This document shows positions 40,828 to 49,535 of a stretch of DNA of 64,000 nucleotides, piece after piece (position 1 is the first letter of the stretch; each line of letters starts with the position of its first letter). The translations under genes were made by a program, and so were the position numbers. The DNA comes from Bradyrhizobium diazoefficiens. GTDB taxonomy: Bacteria > Pseudomonadota > Alphaproteobacteria > Rhizobiales > Xanthobacteraceae. A model generated the notes under the pieces. The model had not been told where the DNA came from. It did no database searches and saw nothing but the letters and a program-made list of their open reading frames with translations. The stretch spans positions 558,001-622,000 of the forward strand of contig NZ_CP067102.1 of the NCBI RefSeq assembly GCF_016616885.1, given 5' to 3'.

Positions 40828-41205
40828 TCAGCCCAGCGATTCCTGCGCCTTCGCGGCGGTGAAGGCCTCATCCATCTGCCGCAGCAGATCGCTGAATTCG
40901 GCGTCGTCGAGGGTGTCGGCGGTGCTCTCGAGCCGCAGCGCCAGCGTCGCGAGCCTGACATAGCCGAACGTCGTGGCCGTGCTCTTCAGCGAATGCGCCT
41001 CGCGCGCGATCCGGCCACGATGCTGGCCGAGCCCGAGCGTATGAAACAGCTCGAGCCGCGCGCTCGTCTCGCTCCAGAACACCGCGCGCACTTCACGGGC
41101 GCCGTCCTCGCCGATCTCGCGCACCAGCACGTTGAACGCGCCGGGCTCGCGCAGGGGCGCGGTATCGAGCGCGCCCTGCGCGGGCGCGAAAGCGGCGTCG
41201 AACAT
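40828..41205 (-). CDS. stand-alone Hpt phosphotransfer protein
   Basis: 125 residues from MFDAAFAPAQG. The histidine phosphotransfer motif is IAREAHSLKSTATTFGYVRL, with the flanking four-helix bundle LNDxF-like front (FNVLVREIGEDGAREV) and LALRLESTADTLDDAEFSDL behind. It would relay phosphate between a hybrid kinase receiver and another receiver. The 1198-residue hybrid kinase in the same island, with a C-terminal receiver, is a possible donor; this pairing is inference. Confidence 0.85.
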   Translation of the reverse strand: MFDAAFAPAQGALDTAPLREPGAFNVLVREIGEDGAREVRAVFWSETSARLELFHTLGLGQHRGRIAREAHSLKSTATTFGYVRLATLALRLESTADTLDDAEFSDLLRQMDEAFTAAKAQESLG

Positions 41206-41351
41206 GGCGTTCCGGTCCCCGTGCTGCGCGTCGCGGGTGCGAGGCGTCCGGGACACCTACGCCATTTCGATTTCGGTTCTGGTCACGAGATGTGCGGTGT
41301 TTGCAGGCGGGATTAAGCACTTGCTTTACCATCCGACCGCCCGCGCGCGCC

Positions 41352-42167
41352 TCAGGGCCCAAGCAGCCGGTCGTACTGGGCCTTGACCGTGGCATAGCAT
41401 TCGCACGCCGTCTGGCGCAGCCCATCCAGATTGAGGATCTGGATGTGTCCGCGGCTGTAGTGGATGAAATCGGCTTGCTGCAAGGTATTGGCGACCAGCG
41501 ACACGCTGTTGCGCCGCGCCCCGATCATCTGCGCCATGGCCTCCTGGGTCAGCAGCAACCGGTAGTCGCCCGACAGATCATGGGTGTGCAGCAGGCAGCG
41601 TGACAGCCGCGCCTCCACCGGATGCGCCGCGTTGCAGCCCGCCGTCTGCTGCACCTGCGCGTAGACCGCGAGCCCGTGGCGCGTCAGCAGCGTCCGCAGG
41701 GTGGAGCTCTGTTCGGCCGCGATGCGCAGCCGGTCGAGGTCCATTACCGACGCGACGCCGGGAACCAGCACGACCGCGGTGTTCAGCGCTTCGGCATCGC
41801 CCATGGTCGAGAGTGTCCCGAGCAGGCTGCCGCGGCCGACCATGGCCACCTGCACATGCTCGCCCTTGGCAAGTTTCACGACCAGCGAGATCACGCCACG
41901 GTGCGGGAAATAGGCGCGCTCGAGCGTCTCACCGGTTTCGACCAGCACGGCGTCGTGCGGCAGGTCGACCGTGCGCAGATGTGCATGGATCAATTCATAA
42001 TCGTCTGCCGACAGTGCCGACAGGAAACCGTTGGATGGGCGTACCATCGTTTCCAAATCTGCCTCCCGTCTCATCCCGCCGGTGGAACGCCCGCCACCGA
42101 ATCCGCTATTTCCTGCACGGGTAAGTTCCATCATGTTCGCGGCGGGATATTTTGGCAATTGGTTCAT
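41352..42167 (-). CDS. Crp/Fnr-family transcriptional regulator
   Basis: Up to 271 residues; the true start may be one of several internal Met codons (for example MRREADLET), as the first 40 residues are not conserved-looking. Cyclic-nucleotide-binding-like barrel with LERAYFPHRGVISLVVKLAK and MVGRGSLLG, then a winged helix with LLLTQEAMAQMIGARRNSVS. No Fnr cysteines, so the signal is not an Fe-S cluster. A fragment of a paralogue lies directly upstream. Confidence 0.85.
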   Translation of the reverse strand: MNQLPKYPAANMMELTRAGNSGFGGGRSTGGMRREADLETMVRPSNGFLSALSADDYELIHAHLRTVDLPHDAVLVETGETLERAYFPHRGVISLVVKLAKGEHVQVAMVGRGSLLGTLSTMGDAEALNTAVVLVPGVASVMDLDRLRIAAEQSSTLRTLLTRHGLAVYAQVQQTAGCNAAHPVEARLSRCLLHTHDLSGDYRLLLTQEAMAQMIGARRNSVSLVANTLQQADFIHYSRGHIQILNLDGLRQTACECYATVKAQYDRLLGP

Positions 42168-42170
42168 TGG

Positions 42171-42410
42171 TCACGGCTGCGGTCCCCCCATCGCTTGATG
42201 CCGATTGGTGTGCACACCGGCATGCAGTCGGCACATCGTGCGGAAAGTAACATCGTGCGGAAAGTAGACGTGTCGCAGCGCTGCGCCTGCTTCACCCAAG
42301 ACAGCCTCTCTGACCAATTCAATCGTGATGAGATGAGGACGCAACATGTCGAAGTCGGCAGCGTCGAGCATTTGCAGCAATCGGTTGGGCGGTGGTCCGC
42401 TTGCGATCAT
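42171..42410 (-). pseudogene. N-terminal fragment of a Crp/Fnr paralogue
   Basis: 79 codons. The start MIASGPPPNRLLQMLDAADF and EAGAALRHVYFPHDVTF match the beginning of the cyclic-nucleotide-binding domain seen in the neighbour (RAYFPHRGVIS). The reading then drifts into unrelated sequence at an exact 17-bp tandem duplication and stops without the barrel's second half or DNA-binding domain. A decayed gene, though the short product might still be made. Confidence 0.65.
42233..42266. repeat. 17-bp exact tandem duplication
   Basis: ACATCGTGCGGAAAGTA occurs twice in direct succession. It falls exactly where the Crp/Fnr fragment loses similarity to its family; 17 is not a multiple of three, so it shifts the frame. 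Confidence 0.85.
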
Positions 42411-43270
42411 GCAGGATCATCCAGCGTTCGACGGGACGTCGGCGCCGACATCTGGTTTGCCCGCCAAAATAAATCTATCTTAATGGTTGTGTTGTTGTCC
42501 ATATACCCGTTGAGGGGCAGACAGCTTGCCGCATTTGCGGCGGAAATAGAAAAAGGAACTGCGTGCTGATTCGTGCGTGCGACCGGCGTGCCAGTCCTGT
42601 GTCATTGGCCGGGAATGAGCGGCAAGGGGGACTTCATGAGCTGGAAGCGCGCAATCGATCGCAGACATTGCATCCGCATGTCCGTCGGTCGTCCGCCGAT
42701 CCGCATCATTTTGCTTCTTCGTCGATCCTTTTCAGCCATCAGCAATCGCTTCGCGCCATTGCGTAGCCTGGCCGCAGATCTTGCGTTCGTCCCGTTCGCA
42801 CGGCCGACTGTGCGCGCGGAATCGCGGAAACGAGAAATTCGTACGAACACGGCGTTATTGTCCGCGACGCTCGTGAGGTAAGAGTCCGTTTACCGCGAGC
42901 GCAGTCCTTGTGAGCCTCAGCACAACATCGAGAGACGGTCGCACACGCGATTCCGATCGCGCGTGATTTGAGTCAATTCGCGCGAACCGTGCATATCTCC
43001 CCATTTTGGCGGGATTTTTTTGCGCATGTCATGCCGCTGTTATCGGCGCGTTTACCTGTTGCGAATCCGGCCCGATGCCGCGCGCGGGATTTGCCGACAA
43101 CCGCAGCCTCGCGCGGTCGAACAGCAAACTTCGCTTCAATATCCGTATTAGCACGGAGGATGAAATTAACGGGACCGTGAAATGGGTTGTCTAACGATCT
43201 AGGGAGCGGACTTCCGCCGACTCCAAGCGCGGCGCAGGCGTCGAGGTCCAGCTCAGTCAAGGCGTAGTTC
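42411..43270. other. long intergenic region upstream of cheA
   Basis: 860 bases with no gene I can support firmly. The left third is relatively AT-rich (AAATAAATCTATC near 42465) and may be promoter DNA. GGGATTTTTTTGCGC near 43010 is a T-run without a strong stem. The cheA promoter, and possibly a small RNA, should lie here. Confidence 0.5.
42636..42881 (+). CDS. possible small ORF, doubtful
   Basis: 81 codons starting MSWKRAIDRRHCIRMSVGRP behind an AAGGGGGAC ribosome-binding-like sequence, in the otherwise empty region before cheA. It is basic and Arg/Ser-rich in the manner of chance frames in GC-rich DNA, and no family is recognised. I list it because of its ribosome binding site only. Confidence 0.2.
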   Translation: MSWKRAIDRRHCIRMSVGRPPIRIILLLRRSFSAISNRFAPLRSLAADLAFVPFARPTVRAESRKREIRTNTALLSATLVR

Positions 43271-46216
43271 ATGGATGATCTGTTGCGGGAGTTTCTGACG
43301 GAGACCAGCGAGAGCCTGGACACCGTCGACAATCAGCTGGTGAAGTTCGAGCAGGAGCCGAACAACGCCAAGATCCTGGATAACATCTTCCGCCTGGTCC
43401 ACACCATCAAGGGTACGTGCGGCTTCCTCGGGCTGCCGCGGCTTGAAGCGCTGGCGCATGCCGGCGAGACGCTGATGGGCAAGTTCCGCGACGGCATGCC
43501 GGTGACGGGACCGGCGGTGACGCTGATCCTGTCCTCGATCGACCGCATCAAGGAAATTCTCGCAGGGCTCGAGGCGACCGAAGCCGAGCCCGAAGGCAAC
43601 GACCGCGATCTCATCGACAAGCTCGAAGCGATGGTCGAGCAGGGCATGGCGGCTATGTCAGCGTCGGCGCAGCCGATCGCCTCAGGCTCGGCGCAGCCGA
43701 TGCCGTCAGGCTCGGCGCAGCCGATGCCGTCAGCGTCGGCGCAGCCGATCGCCTCAGGCTCGGCGCAGCCGATCGCCTCAGCCGGTGCCGCCGCGCCCGT
43801 TGCGGAAGCGCCGCCGCTGGTGCCGGAAGCGCCCGCCGCCGCGGCGCCCGCGCCCGCCAAAGCGATGAGCACGGGCACGCTGATCGACCAGACCCTGGAG
43901 CGTCCGCTGCGTCCGGGCGAGGTCTCGCTCGACGATCTCGAGCGCGCCTTCCGCGAGACCGCGATCGAAGCGCCGGTGCCCGCGCCGGTCGCCAAGGTTG
44001 AAGTGAAGGCTCAGCCCGCGCCGGCTGCTGAAGCGCCGGCCCCCGCTGCCAAGGAAGCTGTGAAGGAAACTGCCAAGGAAGCTGCGAAGGCGCCCAAGGA
44101 GAAGGCCGCGCCGAAGAAGTCGATGGCCGACGAGGGGGCCGCCGAAGGCGACCGCGTCGCCAACCAGTCGATCCGCGTCAACGTGGATACGCTGGAGCAT
44201 CTGATGACCATGGTCTCCGAGCTGGTGCTGACCCGCAACCAGCTGCTGGAGATCTCACGGCGCAACGAGGACACCGAGTTCAAGGTGCCGTTGCAGCGTC
44301 TCTCCAACGTCACCGCCGAGCTGCAGGAAGGCGTCATGAAGACGCGCATGCAGCCGATCGGCAATGCCTGGCAGAAGCTGCCCCGCATCGTCCGCGACCT
44401 CTCGAGCGAGCTCGGCAAGCAGATCGATCTGGAGATGCACGGCGCCGACACCGAGCTCGACCGCCAGGTGCTCGATCTGATCAAGGACCCGCTCACCCAC
44501 ATGGTGCGCAACTCCGCCGATCATGGCCTGGAGACCCCCGCCGAGCGTCTGGCCTCCGGCAAGGGCGAGCAGGGCACCATCCGTCTCTCCGCCTATCACG
44601 AGGGCGGCCACATCATCATCTGCATCGCCGACAACGGCCGCGGCCTCAACACCGAGAGGATCAAGGCCAAGGCGATCTCCTCAGGTCTCGTCACCGAGGC
44701 TGAGCTGGAGAAGATGTCGGAAGCCCAGATCCACAAGTTCATCTTCGCCCCGGGCTTCTCGACCGCGGCCGCCATCACCTCGGTGTCGGGGCGCGGCGTC
44801 GGCATGGACGTGGTCCGCACCAATATCGACCAGATCGGCGGCACCATCGACATCAAGTCGGTCGCCGGCGAGGGCTCCTCCGTCACCATCAAGATCCCGC
44901 TGACCTTGGCGATCGTCTCGGCGCTGATCGTGGAGGCCGCCGGCGACCGTTTTGCGATCCCGCAGCTCTCGGTGGTCGAGCTGGTGCGCGCCCGCGCCAA
45001 CTCGGAGCACCGCATCGAGCGGATCAAGGACACGGCCGTCCTCAGGTTGCGCAACAAGCTCTTGCCGCTGATCCATCTGAAGAAGCTCCTCAAGATCGAC
45101 GACGGTGCCGCCTCCGATCCCGAGAACGGCTTCATCGTGGTCACGCAGGTCGGCAGCCAGACTTTTGGCATCGTCGTCGACGGCGTGTTCCACACCGAAG
45201 AGATCGTGGTCAAGCCGATGTCGACGAAGCTCCGTCACATCGACATGTTCTCGGGCAATACCATTTTGGGCGATGGCGCGGTCATCATGATCATCGACCC
45301 CAACGGCATTGCCAAGGCGCTCGGCGCCGCCGGCTCCTCGGCCCATGACATGGCCGACGACAATGGTGCGCACCACATCGGAAGTGGCGAGCAGACCACC
45401 TCGCTGCTGGTGTTCCGCGCCGGCTCGTCCCAGCCCAAGGCGGTTCCGCTCGGGCTCGTCACCCGTCTGGAAGAGCTTCCGGCCGACAAGATCGAGTTCT
45501 CCAACGGCCGCTACATGGTGCAGTACCGCGAGCAGCTGATGCCGCTGGTGGCGATGGAGAGCGTCACCATCGCGTCCCAGGGCGCGCAACCGATCCTGGT
45601 GTTCGCCGATGACGGCCGCTCCATGGGTCTCGTCGTCGACGAGATCATCGACATCGTCGAGGAGCGGCTCAACATCGAGGTCGGCGGCTCGGCTAGCGGC
45701 ATCCTGGGCTCGGCCGTGATCAAGGGCCAGGCCACCGAGGTGATCGACGTCGGCCACTTCCTGCCGATGGCGTTCGCCGACTGGTTCACCCGCAAGGAGA
45801 TGAAGCCGTCGATGCACTCGCAGGCGGTGCTGCTGGTCGACGACTCAGCCTTCTTCCGCAACATGCTGGCGCCGGTGCTCAAGGCCGCCGGCTACCGCGT
45901 CCGCACCGCGCCGACCGCGCAGGAGGGCCTGGCAGCGCTCCGCGCCCAGAGCTTCGACGTGGTCCTGACCGACATCGAGATGCCCGACATGAACGGGTTC
46001 GAGTTTGCGGAAGTGATCCGCTCCGACAGCAATCTGGGCGCGATGCCGATCATCGGCCTCTCGGCGCTGGTGTCGCCGGCCGCGATCGAGCGCGGCCGTC
46101 AGGCCGGCTTCCACGACTATGTCGCCAAGTTCGACCGTCCCGGTCTGATCGCGGCGCTGAAGGAACAGACCGCGGGCGCCGCCGGCGCCTCCGATCTGAG
46201 CCGGGCAGCGGCCTGA
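43271..46216 (+). CDS. cheA: hybrid chemotaxis histidine kinase CheA with receiver
   Basis: 981 residues. P1/Hpt domain with phospho-histidine H44 (FRLVHTIKGTCGF); Ala/Pro-rich linker with five 8-residue repeats; P3 dimerisation; P4 ATPase (MVRNSADHGLETP, IADNGRGLN, SVSGRGVGMDVV); a CheW-like P5 domain, then a second CheW-like half (EQTTSLLVFRAG); and a C-terminal receiver with D901 (VVLTDIEMPDMNG). It phosphorylates CheY and its own receiver, which may act as a phosphate sink. No P2 domain is recognised. Begins the cheA-cheW-cheY-cheR-pilZ run. Confidence 0.95.
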   Translation: MDDLLREFLTETSESLDTVDNQLVKFEQEPNNAKILDNIFRLVHTIKGTCGFLGLPRLEALAHAGETLMGKFRDGMPVTGPAVTLILSSIDRIKEILAGLEATEAEPEGNDRDLIDKLEAMVEQGMAAMSASAQPIASGSAQPMPSGSAQPMPSASAQPIASGSAQPIASAGAAAPVAEAPPLVPEAPAAAAPAPAKAMSTGTLIDQTLERPLRPGEVSLDDLERAFRETAIEAPVPAPVAKVEVKAQPAPAAEAPAPAAKEAVKETAKEAAKAPKEKAAPKKSMADEGAAEGDRVANQSIRVNVDTLEHLMTMVSELVLTRNQLLEISRRNEDTEFKVPLQRLSNVTAELQEGVMKTRMQPIGNAWQKLPRIVRDLSSELGKQIDLEMHGADTELDRQVLDLIKDPLTHMVRNSADHGLETPAERLASGKGEQGTIRLSAYHEGGHIIICIADNGRGLNTERIKAKAISSGLVTEAELEKMSEAQIHKFIFAPGFSTAAAITSVSGRGVGMDVVRTNIDQIGGTIDIKSVAGEGSSVTIKIPLTLAIVSALIVEAAGDRFAIPQLSVVELVRARANSEHRIERIKDTAVLRLRNKLLPLIHLKKLLKIDDGAASDPENGFIVVTQVGSQTFGIVVDGVFHTEEIVVKPMSTKLRHIDMFSGNTILGDGAVIMIIDPNGIAKALGAAGSSAHDMADDNGAHHIGSGEQTTSLLVFRAGSSQPKAVPLGLVTRLEELPADKIEFSNGRYMVQYREQLMPLVAMESVTIASQGAQPILVFADDGRSMGLVVDEIIDIVEERLNIEVGGSASGILGSAVIKGQATEVIDVGHFLPMAFADWFTRKEMKPSMHSQAVLLVDDSAFFRNMLAPVLKAAGYRVRTAPTAQEGLAALRAQSFDVVLTDIEMPDMNGFEFAEVIRSDSNLGAMPIIGLSALVSPAAIERGRQAGFHDYVAKFDRPGLIAALKEQTAGAAGASDLSRAAA
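43661..43780 (+). repeat. five 24-bp tandem repeats in the cheA linker
   Basis: Five in-frame units encode the pattern S-x-S-A-Q-P-(I/M)-(A/P), alternating between ATCGCCTCA and ATGCCGTCA endings. The unit number is likely variable between strains by slippage, changing linker length between the Hpt domain and the kinase core. Confidence 0.85.
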
Positions 46217-46238
46217 GCCGGACCTGAGGAGACACGAT

Positions 46239-46709
46239 ATGAGCAAGAAGATGCAAACCGGCGAAGGCGCCATGGTCGAGTACGTCACCGCGATGATCGG
46301 CGGCCAGCTGTTCGGCCTGCCGATCTCCCGCGTCCAGGACGTGTTCATGCCCGAGCGCGTCACCCGCGTCCCCCTGTCCTCGCGCGAGATCGCGGGCGTG
46401 TTGAACCTGCGCGGCCGCATCGTCACCGTGGTCGACATGCGCGCCCGGCTCGGCCTGCCCAAGCCGGAAGACGGCAAGACGGCGATGGCGGTCGGCGTCG
46501 ACATGCGCGGTGAATCCTATGGCCTCCTGATCGACCAGATCGGCGAAGTGCTGCGCCTGTCCGAAGACGGCAAGGAAGACAACCCGGTCAACCTCGACCC
46601 CCGCATGGCCAAGCTCGCCGGCGGCGTCCACCGTCTCGACGGTCAGCTCATGGTCGTCCTCGATGTCGATCGCGTCCTCGAGCTCGCGCCCGAGATGATG
46701 GCGGCCTGA
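46239..46709 (+). CDS. cheW: chemotaxis adaptor CheW
   Basis: 156 residues, a single CheW domain: YVTAMIGGQLFGLPISRVQD, LSSREIAGVLNLRGRIVTVV, DMRARLG and GLLIDQIGEVLRL. It couples receptors to CheA at the membrane. It follows cheA by 22 bases and precedes cheY by 36 bases in one operon. No methyl-accepting receptor gene is in the window, so receptors must be encoded elsewhere. Confidence 0.95.
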   Translation: MSKKMQTGEGAMVEYVTAMIGGQLFGLPISRVQDVFMPERVTRVPLSSREIAGVLNLRGRIVTVVDMRARLGLPKPEDGKTAMAVGVDMRGESYGLLIDQIGEVLRLSEDGKEDNPVNLDPRMAKLAGGVHRLDGQLMVVLDVDRVLELAPEMMAA

Positions 46710-46745
46710 ACTTCCACGAAAGAGATTTAAAGCCGGAGAACCAAG

Positions 46746-47135
46746 ATGAAGACCTGTTTGGTGGTTGACGATTCCAGCATCGTTCGCAAGGTCGCCCGTC
46801 GCATCGTCGAGTCGCTGGGCTTTCAAGTCATTGAAGCGGAAGACGGCGTCGAGGCGCTGGTCCATTGCAAGAAGGCAATGCCGGAAGCCATCCTGCTCGA
46901 CTGGAACATGCCTGTCATGGACGGCTTCCAGTTCCTGGGCACGCTGCGCCGCATGCCCGGCGGCGAAGAGCCCAAGGTCGTGTTCTGCACCACCGAGACC
47001 GGCATCGACCACATCACCAAGGCGATGGGCGGCGGTGCCAACGAGTACATCATGAAGCCATTCGACAAGGACATCGTGATGGCGAAATTCCAGGAAGTCG
47101 GGCTGATCGAACGCGAAGAAGAGACAGCTGTCTGA
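46746..47135 (+). CDS. cheY: chemotaxis response regulator CheY
   Basis: 129 residues, single receiver domain. Acidic pair in LVVDDSSIVRK, phospho-acceptor D52 (ILLDWNMPVMDG), T in VVFCTTETG, and lysine in YIMKPFDKD. It receives phosphate from CheA and would bind the flagellar switch or another target. It is followed by cheR after 34 bases. Confidence 0.95.
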   Translation: MKTCLVVDDSSIVRKVARRIVESLGFQVIEAEDGVEALVHCKKAMPEAILLDWNMPVMDGFQFLGTLRRMPGGEEPKVVFCTTETGIDHITKAMGGGANEYIMKPFDKDIVMAKFQEVGLIEREEETAV

Positions 47136-47169
47136 AAATACACCTGCCAGTAGCGTCAAGAGGTACCCT

Positions 47170-48036
47170 GTGAATTCGCCCGACTACGAGTATCTGCGTA
47201 AGTTGTTGAAAGAGCGCTCCGGTCTCGACCTGTCCTCCGACAAGCAATATCTGATCGAAAGCCGCCTGCTGCCGCTGGCGCGCAAGGCCGGGCTGTCCGG
47301 TATCCCCGAGCTCGTGCAGAAGCTGCAAGGCGGCTCGATCGCGCTGATCACCAGCGTGGTCGAAGCCATGACCACGAACGAGACCTTCTTCTTCCGCGAC
47401 AAGGTCCCGTTCGACCATTTCCGCGACACCATCATGCCGGAAGTCCTCAAGGCCCGTGCCGGCCGCCGCAGCGTGCGGATCTGGTGCGCCGCAGGCTCGA
47501 CCGGGCAGGAGCCCTATTCGCTTGCGATGACCCTGAAGGAGATGGGCGCGGCGCTGACCGGCTGGCGCGTCGAGATCATCGCGACCGATCTCTCACAGGA
47601 AGTGCTGGAGAAGGCAAAGGCCGGCGTCTACAGCCAGTTCGAGGTGCAGCGCGGCCTGCCGATTCAGCATCTGGTGAAGTACTTCAAGCCGAATGGCGAA
47701 ACCTGGCAGATCAACCCCGAGCTGAGGGCGATGATCCAGCACCGGCAGCTCAATCTGCTGCAGGATTTCTCCCACCTCGGCACGTTCGACGTCATCTTCT
47801 GCCGCAACGTGTTGATCTATTTCGACCAGGAAACCAAGATCAACATCTTCAACCGCTTGGCCCGCCAGATCGAGCCCGACGGCTTCCTGGTGCTCGGCGC
47901 GGCCGAAACCGTGGTCGGACTGACAGATACGTTCAAGCCGATTGTGGATCGCCGTGGCCTCTACAAGCCGAACGATCCACGTGCGGCGGCGGCCGTCGCC
48001 CCGGCGCCGCGGTTGGCGGCGATGGCAGGACGATAA
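47170..48036 (+). CDS. cheR: chemotaxis methyltransferase CheR
   Basis: 288 residues from a GTG start. N-terminal helical domain (YEYLRKLLKERSGLDLSSDK), then the SAM-binding domain with WCAAGSTGQEPYSLAM, IIATDLSQEVLEKA and FDVIFCRNVLIYFDQ. It methylates glutamates of chemoreceptors. No CheB methylesterase gene is in the cluster; the receiver gene that would usually carry it is absent between cheY and cheR. It ends 2 bases before the PilZ gene start. Confidence 0.95.
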   Translation: MNSPDYEYLRKLLKERSGLDLSSDKQYLIESRLLPLARKAGLSGIPELVQKLQGGSIALITSVVEAMTTNETFFFRDKVPFDHFRDTIMPEVLKARAGRRSVRIWCAAGSTGQEPYSLAMTLKEMGAALTGWRVEIIATDLSQEVLEKAKAGVYSQFEVQRGLPIQHLVKYFKPNGETWQINPELRAMIQHRQLNLLQDFSHLGTFDVIFCRNVLIYFDQETKINIFNRLARQIEPDGFLVLGAAETVVGLTDTFKPIVDRRGLYKPNDPRAAAAVAPAPRLAAMAGR

Positions 48037-48038
48037 GA

Positions 48039-48356
48039 ATGGCCGAGGATGGCAAGGGCGCAGAGCGCGTCACATTCAGTCGGGGTTATGATGTCTGCAT
48101 CATGGCCATCGACGGCACGTGGCGGCGCGACTGCACCCTCAATGCGATTTCCGACACCGATGCCATCCTCACGGTGGAAGGCTCGATCCAGGGGTTGAAC
48201 CTCAAGGAGTTCTTCCTGCTGCTGTCGTCCACCGGCCTTGCCTATCGCCGCTGCGAGCTGGTGCGCGTCAACGGCGCCGAGATGGACATCCAGTTCCTGC
48301 GCGGCAAGAACCGCAAGAAGCGCGGCGCGGCCGGCGGCCATGATGCCGCGGCCTGA
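48039..48356 (+). CDS. PilZ-like protein, divergent
   Basis: 105 residues in the same operon. The beta-barrel pattern (VTFSRGYDVCIMAIDG, WRRDCTLNAISDTDAIL, ELVRVNGAEMDIQFLR) matches PilZ, but the c-di-GMP motifs are weak: the RxxxR is not clear and the D/NxSxxG position reads AISDTD. It may be a non-binding PilZ adaptor. Joined to cheR with a 2-base gap, so it likely modulates the chemotaxis or motility output. Confidence 0.75.
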   Translation: MAEDGKGAERVTFSRGYDVCIMAIDGTWRRDCTLNAISDTDAILTVEGSIQGLNLKEFFLLLSSTGLAYRRCELVRVNGAEMDIQFLRGKNRKKRGAAGGHDAAA

Positions 48357-48496
48357 TCCGCGCGCAGCTGCGATCGCCGCTCCGGACGCGTTGCTTTATA
48401 TTTGCTGAAACAACCGGGTGAATTTGCTTCAGCCGCTTTACGTGGCCTAAGCGCGTACCGTGTATCAATGGCCGGTCGCAATTTCAGGGTCCGGCC

Positions 48497-49000
48497 ATGC
48501 CAAGAAGCTCTCTCTCCCCCATCCCGTCAAACCTGCCCGACGTCGCCGAGCGGCGCGCGCTTCAGCTCCTGGTGGTCGATGACGACGCCACGCAGCGCAG
48601 CCTGATCACGGTTGCCGCCAAGCAGGCCGGCCACGAAGTCGCCGTCGCACCATCGGTTGCGGAAGCCATCGAAAAGCTGCGCGCGGCGCGTTTCGACTGC
48701 GTGACGCTCGATCTCGTGCTGGAGGATGGCGACGGCGTCGACGTGCTGCGCGAGATGGCGGCGGCGAAATTCACCGGCTCCGTGATCGTGATCAGCGGCA
48801 TGGACGGCAAGCGCCGCAGTGCCGCCCGCAGCTTCGCCCGCTCCGTCGGGATCGAACTTCAGAGCCTGCCGAAGCCGCTGGATCTTGCTGCGCTGCGCAT
48901 CAGCCTCGCCAATCTCGGCAAGACGGCGATGGGCCTGCCGACGATCCATACCTGGGGCGGCGTCGCGACTGACGCGATCGTGGAGCGGCACCGCGCCTGA
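48497..49000 (+). CDS. single-domain response regulator
   Basis: 167 residues. Receiver domain (about 22-140): LLVVDDDATQRSLITVAAKQ, phospho-acceptor in CVTLDLVLEDGDG, and lysine in QSLPKPLD. A short C-terminal extension of about 30 residues (GLPTIHTWGGVATDAIVERH) has no recognised domain. A possible phosphate shuttle for the che cluster or the orphan Hpt protein. It starts 140 bases after the PilZ gene. Confidence 0.85.
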   Translation: MPRSSLSPIPSNLPDVAERRALQLLVVDDDATQRSLITVAAKQAGHEVAVAPSVAEAIEKLRAARFDCVTLDLVLEDGDGVDVLREMAAAKFTGSVIVISGMDGKRRSAARSFARSVGIELQSLPKPLDLAALRISLANLGKTAMGLPTIHTWGGVATDAIVERHRA

Positions 49001-49054
49001 GGCGCGGAGCTGCCATGCAATCGGCTGAGGCAAATCGGCCGCGCCGATTGCGGC

Positions 49055-49372
49055 CTACGCGGCGTCGCCAGATTCCGACAGCTTTTGAAGGGCGTGGCCG
49101 AGCTCCGCCCGGCAGGTGTTGAGGGCAGCACTCGCCATGGCATAACGGGGCGTGACGTCGTCGAGCACGACGATCTCGGTGGAACCCGAGATAGCACTCA
49201 AGATAGCGCTATCGTCGTCCGGCTCCATATCTTTCGAGGTCATGGCAGCGTCGATCAGACGTACACTGATCTCGATGCGCGCGATCAGGGAACGAAGTTC
49301 GGCTGCGATCAGCTGACGGCTGTCGGTTTCAGCCATCGCGGCGAGTGGGGGTGTGCCGGCATAATTTAGCAT
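49055..49372 (-). CDS. small hypothetical helical protein
   Basis: 105 residues from MLNYAGTPPLAAMAETDSRQ, preferred because of a GGGGGAGGG ribosome binding site 10-12 bases before it. Helical throughout (QLIAAELRSLIARIEISVRL, ALNTCRAELGHALQKLSES), likely a small cytoplasmic dimer. No family recognised. Convergent with the receiver gene and divergent from the FixJ-type gene. Confidence 0.7.
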   Translation of the reverse strand: MLNYAGTPPLAAMAETDSRQLIAAELRSLIARIEISVRLIDAAMTSKDMEPDDDSAILSAISGSTEIVVLDDVTPRYAMASAALNTCRAELGHALQKLSESGDAA

Positions 49373-49535
49373 GGATATTTTCCCTCCCCCGCAATAAGGC
49401 ACCTCAGCGCTACTTGTGCGTTAAGTTCATGTCCCGTACAAATGCGGTGGGCCGAAAGCCATAACGTTAGGCGCGGACGCGAGTCCTTGAATGCCGGACG
49501 TACTTGGCAATCGACTTGGCGAATGGACATGGCAC

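Noticed and set aside
43661..43780. CRISPR-like repeat array
   Set aside because: The 24-bp units are directly adjacent, in frame within cheA and have no spacers. I saw no CRISPR array anywhere in the window.
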